64,000 nt of DNA, from positions 1-64,000 of the forward strand of contig CAJTLR010000015.1 of assembly GCA_910577185.1 (NCBI GenBank). The letters run 5' to 3'. The notes under the pieces were generated by a model, which was not told where the DNA came from, ran no database searches, and worked only from the letters and a program-made list of their open reading frames with translations. Positions 16,579 to 24,600 of the stretch are shown here, one piece after another (position 1 is the first letter of the stretch; each line of letters starts with the position of its first letter). The DNA is from an uncultured Acetatifactor sp. GTDB taxonomy: Bacteria > Bacillota > Clostridia > Lachnospirales > Lachnospiraceae. Made by a program: the position numbers and the translations under genes.

Positions 16579-17367
16579 TTATGAACTGGCGCTGCTGTAA
16601 TTCCTTATGGCGCGTTTCCATACGCATCTCACTATCAGGAAAACCAGAACCGGCACCAGGGCTCCCCACAGTATCAGCCCGGCAGAAAGCTCTCCCATAA
16701 GGAACAATCCCGGAAAATTGGTGATCACAAAAACCGGCAGGATAAATGTGCCGATTCGCTGCATCCATTTCCCGTAAATGGCGGAAGGCATATTATTGAA
16801 ATCCCATAGGGCAGCAGTAATATCCCCGATGCCGCCCACCGAAAGCGTCCAGAAGCACAGCAGGTATGGCAGCAGAAACATGCTGTAAGTCAGCAGGCTC
16901 CCGGTAATCAGGAAAAACACAAAGCCTCCCACCTCCACAAATCCCACCGGCAGCCCTGCCCGTTTCCATCCTATGACGATCAGCACAATCCCCGCCACAA
17001 AATCCGGCGCCAGCAGGGAAAAATCCAGTCTCCTCATAGTCATGTAAAACTGCAGGGAAACCGGCTTGACGATATACAAATCCAGTTCGCCCCGCTGCAC
17101 CATCGCCGGCAGGGAAGAGAAGTTACCGTAATAGAGCATGTAAATCCCCGTCATCAGTGTGTAAATTCCCACAAAAAGCATAATATGGTCCGGTGTCAGG
17201 ATGCCGATACTCACACCTGCTTTGTATACAATGGCCACGTACAAAAGCTTGATAATCATCCATCCGCTTTCCACCAGCACACCCGCCGCAAAATTGATCC
17301 GGTATTCCATGACTGACATCAGGGAATATTTGATAATAACACCCAGAAGTTTTATATATCGTTTCAT
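16579..17367 (-). CDS. ABC-2 family permease (COG3694-like, DUF990)
   Basis: 262 aa, about six membrane segments, cytoplasmic N-terminus. Matches the uncharacterised ABC-2 exporter permeases that come in pairs with a COG4586 ATPase; characteristic are the REGELDLYIVKP-like cytoplasmic loop (here VQRGELDLYIVKPVS) and the early EYRINF. Substrate is unknown. It is third in the set ATPase-permease-permease (18411-19385, 17481-18282, this gene). The start at 17367 is supplied by GGAG in the hairpin/Shine-Dalgarno repeat directly upstream. Confidence 0.88.
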   Translation of the reverse strand: MKRYIKLLGVIIKYSLMSVMEYRINFAAGVLVESGWMIIKLLYVAIVYKAGVSIGILTPDHIMLFVGIYTLMTGIYMLYYGNFSSLPAMVQRGELDLYIVKPVSLQFYMTMRRLDFSLLAPDFVAGIVLIVIGWKRAGLPVGFVEVGGFVFFLITGSLLTYSMFLLPYLLCFWTLSVGGIGDITAALWDFNNMPSAIYGKWMQRIGTFILPVFVITNFPGLFLMGELSAGLILWGALVPVLVFLIVRCVWKRAIRNYSSASS

Positions 17368-17374
17368 ATTTTAC

Positions 17375-17442
17375 TCCATTTCTGCATGGTTTTCATGCAT
17401 GGCAGTCCTATTCTACCCCATTTCTGCACGGTTTTCGTGCAT
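17375..17442 (-). repeat. Two tandem copies of a hairpin plus Shine-Dalgarno element
   Basis: Two 42-bp units. On the minus strand each has a small hairpin, TGCATG-AAAAC-CATGCA in the proximal copy and TGCACG-AAAAC-CGTGCA in the distal copy, followed by GAAATGGAG or GAAATGGGG. The arms differ by a compensatory pair. The proximal copy supplies the ribosome-binding site of the permease at 17367. Confidence 0.75.
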
Positions 17443-17480
17443 CGCAGGCCTATGGTCTGTTATAGTTTACTCCCGGGCTT

Positions 17481-18282
17481 TCAGCCTCCCACTGCCATGT
17501 ATCTCTTGATTCCCTGTCTCCACATAAGTTCCCCCAGACAGACAAACACCAGGATCCATCCTGCCTGAAAAGCAAAACCGGCTCCGATTTTCTCCCAGCC
17601 AAACCGGCCGTTGATAATATTTACCGGAAACTGGGTGGTATATCCAAAGGGCAGCAGGCCGGCCAGAACTTCCACGATTCCCCCGAAAATATCCATGGGA
17701 AAGATACCTCCGCTGATCACTGTAATCACGATGCTCACGGCGCCGAACAGTTTGTCCACATCCGTCAGCCAGTAACCCAGCAGGCCGATACAATAAAAAA
17801 TATAAAAATTCAGGACCACTGCCAGTACAAGGCTTATCAGAAATGCCAGACCTCTTGCCGCAGACAGAGGCATTCCTCCAAAAAGACCGGCTCCCAGAAT
17901 GATCACTGTTCCCACCGGCCCGATCACCATAAACCTGGGCAGCTTCTCTCCCAGAAATCCGCTGAGCCTGTATTCTTTATATCCCACCGGACGAACCAGA
18001 TATTTGCTTAGCCCCCCCCATTTTAATGTCATCATTGATCTCCCACTCCACCCCGGCGCCTACGATCTGGGACACCAAAGTGGCAAGCAGGGTATACATC
18101 AGTATCTGTCCATGCCCATAGCCAAAGACCGCCTCCGCGTCCGAATGCCCGTAAATATAATTCCACATGGCAGTCTGTATGATGATGGGAAACAGCGCGC
18201 TCAGCATGCTCAGCAGAAAGCTGACCCGGTATTCCAGGGCCTTTTCCATCCCCATCAAAAACACACATCGGTATGTTTTCAT
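17481..18282 (-). pseudogene. ABC-2 family permease (COG4587-like), frame broken at a G8 tract
   Basis: The N-terminal half (18282 down to about 18020) reads MKTYRCVFLMGMEKALEYRVSF in one frame. The C-terminal half (GGLSKYLVRPVGYKEYR onward) continues in another. The break falls at eight consecutive Gs on the minus strand (18012-18019). Removing one G restores a single 266-codon gene, the same size as its partner permease, with EINDDIK-MGGLSKYLVRP in frame. So this is a phase-variable switch, transcriptional slippage, a recent mutation or a sequencing error. The start at 18282 has AGAGGTG upstream. The C-terminal part alone could start at 18035 but would lack the first two membrane segments. 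Confidence 0.8.
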
Positions 18283-18410
18283 AGCATTGTCACCTCTTAT
18301 TCCAATTTTGTCCCTATGCAGACCGGCCTCCTGCCAATCCGGCAGGGGAACACTCGGTTCTGTTATATGTGTATCCTTCACGCTGTTTTTCGCTTCCAGC
18401 TCCCTGTCCC

Positions 18411-19385
18411 TCATCCCGTTTTCTGGTAATACCGGGCAATGCTTTCTTCCAGCGGAACCTCCGTCACCGTGAAGTCCTCCACCGGCAGGGCCGCCATGAC
18501 GGATGCCAGAATCTCCCTGGTCTTGTCCCGGGGTACCTCCAGCACTGCTCCCCGGGGATTCATTTCCCTGACCCGCCCGAAGGTTTCCCACTGCTCCCCG
18601 GCAACCGTCTCCGCGGTTTTGATGGACACCAGTCTCTTTTCGCCGAAAAATCGGTTTATGTCGTTCAATTTTCCGTCATATACCAGCTGTCCCTGGTTGA
18701 TGATCACCGCCCGGTCACACAATGCCTGAATATCTGCCATATAATGACTGGTGATGATCACGGTGGTCTTCCACTGTTCATTGTAATATTTCAGAAATTC
18801 CCGCAGCTTCTGCTGGGAAAGAATATCCAGGCCTATGGTGGGCTCGTCCAGAAACAAGATCTTCGGTCTGTGAATCAGGGCCGCCATCACCTCCATTTTC
18901 ATCCTTTCCCCCAGGGAAAGCCTTCTCACCTGCACATTTACCAGTTCTTTCACATCCAAAAGCTCTGCCAGCTCTTCCACCACATCCCGGTATGCCTTAT
19001 CCTCGACGCCGAAAATGCATTTGTTCAGATAAAAGCTGTCACTGGCCGGCAGATCCCACCAGAGCTGGTTTTTCTGCCCCATCACAATGGAAATCTGCCT
19101 TTTAAAATCATTTTTCCTCTCCCAGGGCACAAAACCGTTGATATCCACCGTTCCCCCGGATGGATGCAGGATGCCCGACAACATTTTCAGGGTGGTGGTC
19201 TTTCCCGCGCCGTTGGGGCCGATAAAACCGGTCATCTCCCCTTCTTCCACGAAAAAGGAAATATCCTTTACCGCCGACTTGACCAGCATCTCCCTATGAA
19301 AAATATTATGCAGGGATCCCCTGATTCCCATATCCTTTTTATAGAAAGAAAAGTCTTTTTTTAAGTGTTCCACGCGAATGCTCAT
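18411..19385 (-). CDS. ABC transporter ATP-binding protein (COG4586-like)
   Basis: 324 aa, longer than a minimal ATPase because of a C-terminal domain (about 235-324). Walker A is GPNGAGKTT, the signature is LSLGERMKME, Walker B is ILFLDEPTIGLD, and the switch His is in ITSHYM. The N-terminal 30 residues before the nucleotide fold (SFYKKDMGIRGSL) are typical of the COG4586 group that pairs with two DUF990-type permeases. The gene precedes both permeases. The LytTR regulator ends 87 bp upstream, so the four genes may be one unit. Confidence 0.93.
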   Translation of the reverse strand: MSIRVEHLKKDFSFYKKDMGIRGSLHNIFHREMLVKSAVKDISFFVEEGEMTGFIGPNGAGKTTTLKMLSGILHPSGGTVDINGFVPWERKNDFKRQISIVMGQKNQLWWDLPASDSFYLNKCIFGVEDKAYRDVVEELAELLDVKELVNVQVRRLSLGERMKMEVMAALIHRPKILFLDEPTIGLDILSQQKLREFLKYYNEQWKTTVIITSHYMADIQALCDRAVIINQGQLVYDGKLNDINRFFGEKRLVSIKTAETVAGEQWETFGRVREMNPRGAVLEVPRDKTREILASVMAALPVEDFTVTEVPLEESIARYYQKTG

Positions 19386-19472
19386 TTTCGTTCTCCTCCC
19401 CGCCGCGCCGCCGGCTGTCCAGGCACAGACCGTCTGTGCCTGGATACTCCGGCGCTGGCCCGGGCCGCCATG

Positions 19473-20336
19473 CTACATAAATCCCAGCCGCCGGATATAA
19501 TTGTCAAACTGGAACCGTACCTCCTGAATCCTGTACCGGCTGATATAAAGCCGCTCCCCGTTTGCCATCTCAATGAAATCTTTTTCCATGCTTTCAATAT
19601 GATACATATTCACCAGCAGGCTTCTGTGAATTCTCACAAACCCAAGGCCTTTCAGCTTCTCTTCGCACTGCGTCAGGGTTTCTGTGACCGTTTCCACTCT
19701 TTTCCCGCCGCAGGAAATTTCCCCTTCCGGCAAAATATCCCCGTTCCCGGCAGCATTTCCCTTCCGGCACTCTCCTCCGCTCCCGGCAGCATTCCCCTTC
19801 CGGCACTCTCCTCCACTCCCGCAGACTTCTCCGCTGCCGGGAGGCTCCCTCCTCCGGGAGGAGGCTGTCAGATGCAGCCGGACATCGTGATGATCGCTTT
19901 CCAGATACAGAATATCCCTGCGCCGCACCAGCAGTTTCTTTCCGTTGCACACAAAATCAATTTTCTCTGTCAGGGGTACTTTGAAATGCGTGATTTTTCT
20001 GACGGCAGCCCGCAGATCCTCCTCCAGGGCAAAACTCCGGACCGTATGGAAAAACGGCATCCCCAGCGCCCTGAAAATCTCTTTCACATCCCGGGCGATA
20101 AAGATAACCGGCAGATCGGGAAGCTCCTCCCAGATCCGCTCCGCCAGCAGAAAGGCTTCCTCCCCCTCTTCCCGGCCCAGAACCAGATAGGAACATCTTT
20201 CCAGCTCCTGCCTTTTTTCTTCCGAAAGCAGCAGAACCGGGGGATCCAGCCCGCTTTGGGCAAAAAGCAGTTCCAGAATCTGCGCAATCTCTTCCCCCAG
20301 CTCCTTTGGGCTGCATAAAATCCCGATCCTGAGCAT
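19473..20336 (-). CDS. LytTR-family DNA-binding regulator with a repeat insertion
   Basis: 287 aa. The N-terminal 110 residues are a degenerate receiver-like domain: no clear phospho-acceptor Asp, but LPVIFIARD and an AL.EDL helix fit the fold. The LytTR domain starts near 130 (IDFVCNGKKLLVRRRDILYLESDHHDVRLHL) and ends with VRIHRSLLVNMYHI and LYISRYRIQEVR. Between two of its beta strands lies an insertion of about 45 residues, including two 12-residue GSGGECRKGNAA repeats, which would lengthen a surface loop. The start at 20336 has AAGGAG upstream. It lies immediately before the ABC-2 exporter genes and probably controls them (inference). Confidence 0.85.
   Translation of the reverse strand: MLRIGILCSPKELGEEIAQILELLFAQSGLDPPVLLLSEEKRQELERCSYLVLGREEGEEAFLLAERIWEELPDLPVIFIARDVKEIFRALGMPFFHTVRSFALEEDLRAAVRKITHFKVPLTEKIDFVCNGKKLLVRRRDILYLESDHHDVRLHLTASSRRREPPGSGEVCGSGGECRKGNAAGSGGECRKGNAAGNGDILPEGEISCGGKRVETVTETLTQCEEKLKGLGFVRIHRSLLVNMYHIESMEKDFIEMANGERLYISRYRIQEVRFQFDNYIRRLGFM
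19749..19820 (-). repeat. 36-bp in-frame repeat in the LytTR gene
   Basis: Two near-identical 36-bp units encode 12 residues each, with further degenerate Gly/Ser-rich units on both sides. Confidence 0.8.
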
Positions 20337-20407
20337 GGTCTGCTCCTTTCTTCAACTCTGTTGCATAAGCCGTTCAGCTTCTGAAAATGCGGCTATTCTT
20401 AACATTT

Positions 20408-20451
20408 TTATGCGGAAATCCCACTCGGCAATATCCGGAATTTCCGCATAA
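20408..20451. repeat. 12-bp perfect inverted repeat upstream of the LytTR gene
   Basis: TTATGCGGAAAT (20408-20419) and ATTTCCGCATAA (20440-20451) with a 20-bp spacer, 70-115 bp before the LytTR start. Could be an operator or a leader hairpin. Nearby, TACAGTTACG (about 20465) and GCAGTTGAG on the opposite strand resemble LytTR half-sites. Confidence 0.45.
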
Positions 20452-20498
20452 GGAAGATTATTGTTACAGTTACGCCTCAACTGCATGGTCAGAATAAC

Positions 20499-20562
20499 AA
20501 AAAAATACCATTGATGCAAGCCTTCCCGCCCCAATGGCAGAAATCCCCTCCTCAATGGTATT
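20499..20562 (-). terminator. Long-loop intrinsic terminator after feoB
   Basis: AATACCATTGA pairs with TCAATGGTATT around a 37-nt loop, followed by seven Ts on the minus strand. It lies about 180 bp beyond feoB and 160 bp before the LytTR gene. A GC-rich hairpin without a U-tract lies nearer feoB (about 20645-20690). No gene is seen in 20337-20742. Confidence 0.7.
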
Positions 20563-20742
20563 TCTCATGTCCATACGTCCCTGCCGCAGGGCAATTGCAC
20601 GACCTTCCCGTTTTGCAAATGAGTTTCACATTTTGAAAGCGGCCTGAGTCCCACCGCCCCGCCGGCGGCAGCGGCGGGACGCGGAATTTAAAATTCCCCG
20701 GTCTTTGTCAGCGTATGTGCGTTCCCTGGGGCGAAGCCGGAT

Positions 20743-23166
20743 TTACACGGCACAGCCCGGTTTTCCCCCCTTGCGGGAAGCCCCGGTCCCATTTTCCGGA
20801 AAGGGCCGGAACAGAAAATAACAGATTCCGGCCAGCAGAACCACCGCCGCTGCCACACCCGGCACACTGCCGCTGCCGGCAAACAGGCTTCCCAGCTGGT
20901 AGATGATCAGGGAAACCACATAGGCCAGCCCACACTGATACCCGATGGCAAACCAGGTCCATCCGGCGCTGTTCATCTCCCGCCGGATGGCGCCCATGGC
21001 CGCAAAGCAGGGCGCGCACAGCAGGTTGAAAGCCAAAAAGGAATATGCGGCTGCCCTACTCATATTCACAAAATCCAGCACCCCGAACACTCCCACCACT
21101 TCTTCCTTTGCCACCAGTCCCATGATGGTGGCGATGGCGGCTGTGGCGTCCCCGAAACCCAGGGGCAGGAAAATCCATTTGATGCCATTGCCCAAAACAC
21201 CCAGCACGCTGTCCGACAGTTCCAGCTCCGTGCTGAATCCAAGGCCTCCGTTCACCATGCCGAAGCAGGATCCCGCCCAAATCAGAATGGAGGAAAGCAA
21301 AATAATGGTTCCGGCCTTTCTGATAAAGGAATACCCTCTCTCCCACATGCTTCTGAGCACATTTCCCGCCGCAGGCCAGTGGTACGCGGGAAGCTCCATG
21401 ACAAAAGGAGCCGGTTTTCCCGCAAATCTTTTCGTCTTTTTTAAAATGATGCCGGAGATAACCACAGCCGCCACCCCCAGGAAATAGGCGCTCACCGCAA
21501 TCAGCCAGGAACCCCCGAAAAGGGCGGTGGCAATCAGGGAAATTATGGGAAGTTTTGCGCCGCAGGGAATAAAGGTTGTGGTTATAATGGTCATCCTGCG
21601 GTCCCTCTCATTTTCTATGGTGCGGGATGCCATGATGCCAGGCACCCCGCAGCCGCTGCCGATGAGCATGGGAATAAAGGATTTTCCGGAGAGCCCGAAT
21701 TTCCGGAACAGCCGGTCCATGATAAACGCCACCCTGGCCATGTAACCGCAGGCTTCCAGAAACGCCAGAAACAGAAACAACACCAGCATCTGGGGCACGA
21801 ATCCCAGCACGGCTCCCACGCCTCCGATGATACCGTCCAGAACCAGGCTCTTTACCCATTGGGAACATCCCGCCGCCTCCAGGCCTTTTTCCGCCAGCGC
21901 CGGGATACCGGGCACCCATATGCCATATTCCGCAGGTTCCGGCGCTTGCTCCAGCTTCGGGTCCACCATTCCTGAAATATCCCATCCCGCCTCTGCCAGG
22001 GAATCCCCGTAAGCGCCGTAAGCCTCCTCAAAACCGCCGAAATCAGCCTCCTCCATGGCATACAGAATCTCCCCGGCGCCCGTCACACCTGCCTCTGCCG
22101 CCCCGGAAACCTCTGCCTTTAATTCTTCCGTAAACAGCACATTCTCCGCAAATGTGCCCCGGGCCTCCTCATAGGCCCCACTGCCCGTGCCCGGCAAATG
22201 CCAGCCATCCCCGAACACCCCATCATTCATCCAGTCCGTGGCAATCGTGCCCACTGTGGTCACGGACACATAATATACCAGCGTCATCACCAGTGCAAAA
22301 ATGGGCAATGCCGCAAAACGGTTGGTCACAATCCGGTCAATTTTGTCCGAAACCGATGACTTCCGGCCGTCTCTGCGGGATAAACACTCCTTTATCATGG
22401 CCGAAATGTAAACATATCTCTCATTGGTGATAATACTTTCCGTGTCATCCTCAAAAGCTTCTTCCAGGTCTGCGATCTCCCGGGACACATCCGGCAGCTT
22501 CCCGGCCAGATCCGGTATTTTCTCATCTTTCTCCAGCAGCTTTATGGCAAAAAATCTTTTCTTGCCATCCTCCACCGCATCCCCCAGCTTCCCTTCCACC
22601 GCGCGGATGGCAGCCTCCACCCCGGGGGCAAATCTGTGAACCGGCGCTGTCACTTTCTTCTCCCGTGCCAGGGAAAGGGCCCTGGTGACCGCCTTTTCCA
22701 TGCCCTTTCCCTTCAGCGCGGAAATTTCCACCACATCGCAGCCCAGCTTCCGGGTCAGTTTATCCACATATATGGTATCCCCGGATTTTTCCACAATATC
22801 CATCATGTTCACTGCCATGACCACCGGTATGCCAAGCTCCAGAATCTGGGTGGAGAGATAAAGGTTTCTCTCAATATTGGTGCCGTCCACAATATTGATA
22901 ATGGCATCCGGCCTTTCATGAATCAGATAATTCCTTGCCACCACCTCTTCCGGTGTGTAAGGCGACAAGGAATAGATTCCCGGCAAATCCGTGATGATCA
23001 CATCTTCGGAACCTATGTCCGCGTACTCCTTTTTCAGTTTCCCTTCCTTTTTTTCCACCGTCACTCCGGGCCAGTTGCCCACGAACTGACCGGAGCCGGT
23101 CAAAGCATTAAATAAAGTTGTCTTGCCGCAGTTGGGATTTCCTGCCAGCGCAATTTTTATGGCCAT
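20743..23166 (-). CDS. feoB: Ferrous iron transporter FeoB
   Basis: 807 aa inner-membrane Fe(II) transporter. The N-terminal G domain has G1 GNPNCGKTT, G3 DLPG and G4 NMMD; a helical guanine-dissociation-inhibitor-like domain follows. The membrane domain carries two Gate regions, with GSGCGVPGIMASRT and IPCGAKLPI supplying the conserved cysteines. Between the first membrane helices and the first Gate is an acidic, Ala/Gly/Glu-rich stretch of roughly 100 residues, longer than in classic FeoB. Start at 23166 (MAIKIALAG) follows GAGGGAG; an upstream start adds 24 residues of no likeness. It follows two feoA genes and has its own operator-like palindrome at 23356. Confidence 0.96.
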   Translation of the reverse strand: MAIKIALAGNPNCGKTTLFNALTGSGQFVGNWPGVTVEKKEGKLKKEYADIGSEDVIITDLPGIYSLSPYTPEEVVARNYLIHERPDAIINIVDGTNIERNLYLSTQILELGIPVVMAVNMMDIVEKSGDTIYVDKLTRKLGCDVVEISALKGKGMEKAVTRALSLAREKKVTAPVHRFAPGVEAAIRAVEGKLGDAVEDGKKRFFAIKLLEKDEKIPDLAGKLPDVSREIADLEEAFEDDTESIITNERYVYISAMIKECLSRRDGRKSSVSDKIDRIVTNRFAALPIFALVMTLVYYVSVTTVGTIATDWMNDGVFGDGWHLPGTGSGAYEEARGTFAENVLFTEELKAEVSGAAEAGVTGAGEILYAMEEADFGGFEEAYGAYGDSLAEAGWDISGMVDPKLEQAPEPAEYGIWVPGIPALAEKGLEAAGCSQWVKSLVLDGIIGGVGAVLGFVPQMLVLFLFLAFLEACGYMARVAFIMDRLFRKFGLSGKSFIPMLIGSGCGVPGIMASRTIENERDRRMTIITTTFIPCGAKLPIISLIATALFGGSWLIAVSAYFLGVAAVVISGIILKKTKRFAGKPAPFVMELPAYHWPAAGNVLRSMWERGYSFIRKAGTIILLSSILIWAGSCFGMVNGGLGFSTELELSDSVLGVLGNGIKWIFLPLGFGDATAAIATIMGLVAKEEVVGVFGVLDFVNMSRAAAYSFLAFNLLCAPCFAAMGAIRREMNSAGWTWFAIGYQCGLAYVVSLIIYQLGSLFAGSGSVPGVAAAVVLLAGICYFLFRPFPENGTGASRKGGKPGCAV

Positions 23167-23355
23167 TTTCTTACTCCCTCTCTCCTGATTTTCCCCTGCA
23201 GTGCCGCCCTTTGTCAGCCTTTTCACGGGCCGGCACATTTCTGCCCCTGCCGGAGGCGCGAAAAACGCCCGGGCTCCCCTTCTGGCAGTTTTTGTTTCTC
23301 AAAGGCATTTGCTGCAGAATGGTGCTGTTTTATAATTTGTCACATCTATCTTTTA

Positions 23356-23369
23356 TTAGTTTAAACTAA
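23356..23369. promoter_or_regulatory. DtxR-type operator upstream of feoB
   Basis: Perfect palindrome TTAGTTTAAACTAA, the same TTAGT-N4-ACTAA pattern as the palindrome in the feoA promoter (24021-24034). It lies 190 bp before feoB, between feoB and the second feoA, so feoB may have its own iron-controlled start. Confidence 0.65.
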
Positions 23370-23413
23370 CTATCGCTCCCAAAAAAGGATGCAGCATGAA
23401 CGATGTAGACTGC

Positions 23414-23635
23414 TTATTCCACTTCGATCATCTCCGCATCTTCCTTCCTCAGGGATAATTCATATCCTCTCACAGTGACTTCCACCGGATCTCCCAGGGG
23501 CGCCACTCTTTTCACATAAATCTCCACGCCTTTCGTGATACCCATGTCCATGATACGTCTTTTTACCGGTCCCTCACCGGACAGTTTTTTCACCTTCACA
23601 GTCTGCCCGCAGGCAGTCTCCTTCAATGTTTTCAT
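23414..23635 (-). CDS. feoA: FeoA family protein (second copy)
   Basis: 73 aa SH3-like FeoA domain, the normal length. Family marks: GQTVKVKKLSGEG, the RRIMDMGITKGVEI turn and the C-terminal GYELSLRKEDAEMIEVE. FeoA binds the cytoplasmic face of FeoB and tunes its activity. AAGGAGGG precedes the ATG. It lies 70 bp after the other feoA and 247 bp before feoB. Confidence 0.93.
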   Translation of the reverse strand: MKTLKETACGQTVKVKKLSGEGPVKRRIMDMGITKGVEIYVKRVAPLGDPVEVTVRGYELSLRKEDAEMIEVE

Positions 23636-23705
23636 GTCTCCCTCCTTTTCAGCCCCCTGGGGCTTTTTTCCTTTCCGTTTCCTCCCTTTGTTCCGGGCCT
23701 CCCTT

Positions 23706-23930
23706 TCAGGACGGTTCCTGCCGGACCATAATCCGGTTCGCCATATCCCTTCCGATGGCGATTCTGGACTCTTTCACATTGACGATCAGATTCCCCCCGG
23801 CTTCCGAAATCACAGTCACTGCACCGCCCACCACAAAGCCCAGGCTCTCCAGAAATTTTCTGGTATCTCCCTTTCCGCCTATTTTTCCGATCACATGACG
23901 CTCCCCCTTTGGGGCCATTGACAATGGCAT
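23706..23930 (-). CDS. feoA: FeoA family protein (first copy)
   Basis: 74 aa FeoA/SH3-like domain (FLESLGFVVGGAVTVISEAGGNLIVNVKESRIAIGRDMANRI). Of three close ATGs, the one at 23930 is favoured, because GGAGG lies six bases upstream of it and overlaps or abuts the others. It is the first gene after the iron-box promoter. It is divergent in sequence from the second FeoA, so the two probably have different partners or roles at FeoB. Confidence 0.92.
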   Translation of the reverse strand: MPLSMAPKGERHVIGKIGGKGDTRKFLESLGFVVGGAVTVISEAGGNLIVNVKESRIAIGRDMANRIMVRQEPS

Positions 23931-24020
23931 ATTCATCCTCCTTCCCAACTATTTTCCATATATCCGGTTCCGCCTGCATTTTCCGGCCGTTCCCATATAG
24001 TTTTATATAACTTATATTAG

Positions 24021-24051
24021 TTAGTATATACTAATTCATATTAGTTGTCAA
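24021..24051 (-). promoter_or_regulatory. feoA promoter overlapped by a DtxR-type operator
   Basis: Minus strand: TTGACA (24046-24051), 17 bp, TATACT (24023-24028). The palindrome TTAGTATATACTAA (24021-24034) covers the -10, so binding would block RNA polymerase. A further TTAGTT lies at 24041. Confidence 0.8.
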
Positions 24052-24068
24052 TCACCAAGTGGAAAAAT

Positions 24069-24097
24069 TTGCAAAGAGATATTTTCCATGCTATACT
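24069..24097 (+). promoter_or_regulatory. Promoter of the DtxR-family regulator gene
   Basis: TTGCAA (24069-24074), 17 bp, TATACT (24092-24097) with extended TGC. It diverges from the feo promoter and leaves a leader of about 105 nt. Confidence 0.65.
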
Positions 24098-24207
24098 GAA
24101 CCAAGACACCCTTGCGGCTTGCCCCCCCGCCATACACAAGAGTCCGGGAATCCGGCCGCAGTGTTCAGGGGATTTTGATTGAAAAATGCAAAAGAAGGGA
24201 GCATGCC

Positions 24208-24573
24208 ATGACAGTGAATGAATCGGCAGAGAATTACCTGGAAACCATATTGATCCTGAGTCAGAAACTTCCCGTGGTCCGTTCCGTGGACATTGCCAAC
24301 GAACTGGGTTTCAAAAAACCAAGTGTCAGCGTGGCCATGAAGCATCTGCGGGAAAAAAAGCATATTTCCGTGGACGGCTCCGGCTTCATCACGCTGACAG
24401 CTTCCGGCAGGGAAATTGCGGAGATGATTTATGAGAGACATCAGTTATTGTCCTCCTGGCTGACACGGCTGGGCGTCCCGGAAAAGATTGCCGTGGAAGA
24501 CGCTTGTAAAATCGAGCATGTCATCAGCAAAGAAAGTTTTCAGGCCATTAAAAATCATGCGGGGACACAGTGA
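24208..24573 (+). CDS. DtxR/MntR-family metal-dependent regulator
   Basis: 121 aa, a short form with only the winged helix and dimerisation domain and no C-terminal SH3-like domain. The helix-turn-helix is at about 20-55 (VRSVDIANELGFKKPSVSVAMKHL), then EMIYERHQLLSSWL and the metal-site region EDACKIEHVIS. Start at 24208 is fixed by AAGGGAG and by the family-typical TVNESAENYLETI opening. It is divergent from feoAAB, and two identical-pattern palindromes lie in the feo control regions, so it most likely represses iron uptake when Fe(II) is plentiful (inference). Confidence 0.92.
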   Translation: MTVNESAENYLETILILSQKLPVVRSVDIANELGFKKPSVSVAMKHLREKKHISVDGSGFITLTASGREIAEMIYERHQLLSSWLTRLGVPEKIAVEDACKIEHVISKESFQAIKNHAGTQ

Positions 24574-24581
24574 ATCCCCGC
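24559..24581 (+). terminator. Terminator overlapping the stop of the DtxR-family gene
   Basis: GCGGGGA pairs with TCCCCGC and the stop codon lies in the loop. The T-rich tail is weak (TTTGAG, then TATTTTG). Confidence 0.55.
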
Positions 24582-24600
24582 TTTGAGTCATATTTTGGGA

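Noticed and set aside
20478..20576. A 32-codon ORF (MRNTIEEGISAIGAGRL...) upstream of the LytTR gene, resembling a signal peptide gene
   Set aside because: Weak ribosome-binding site and most of it lies inside an intrinsic terminator hairpin; no AgrB-like processing gene nearby.
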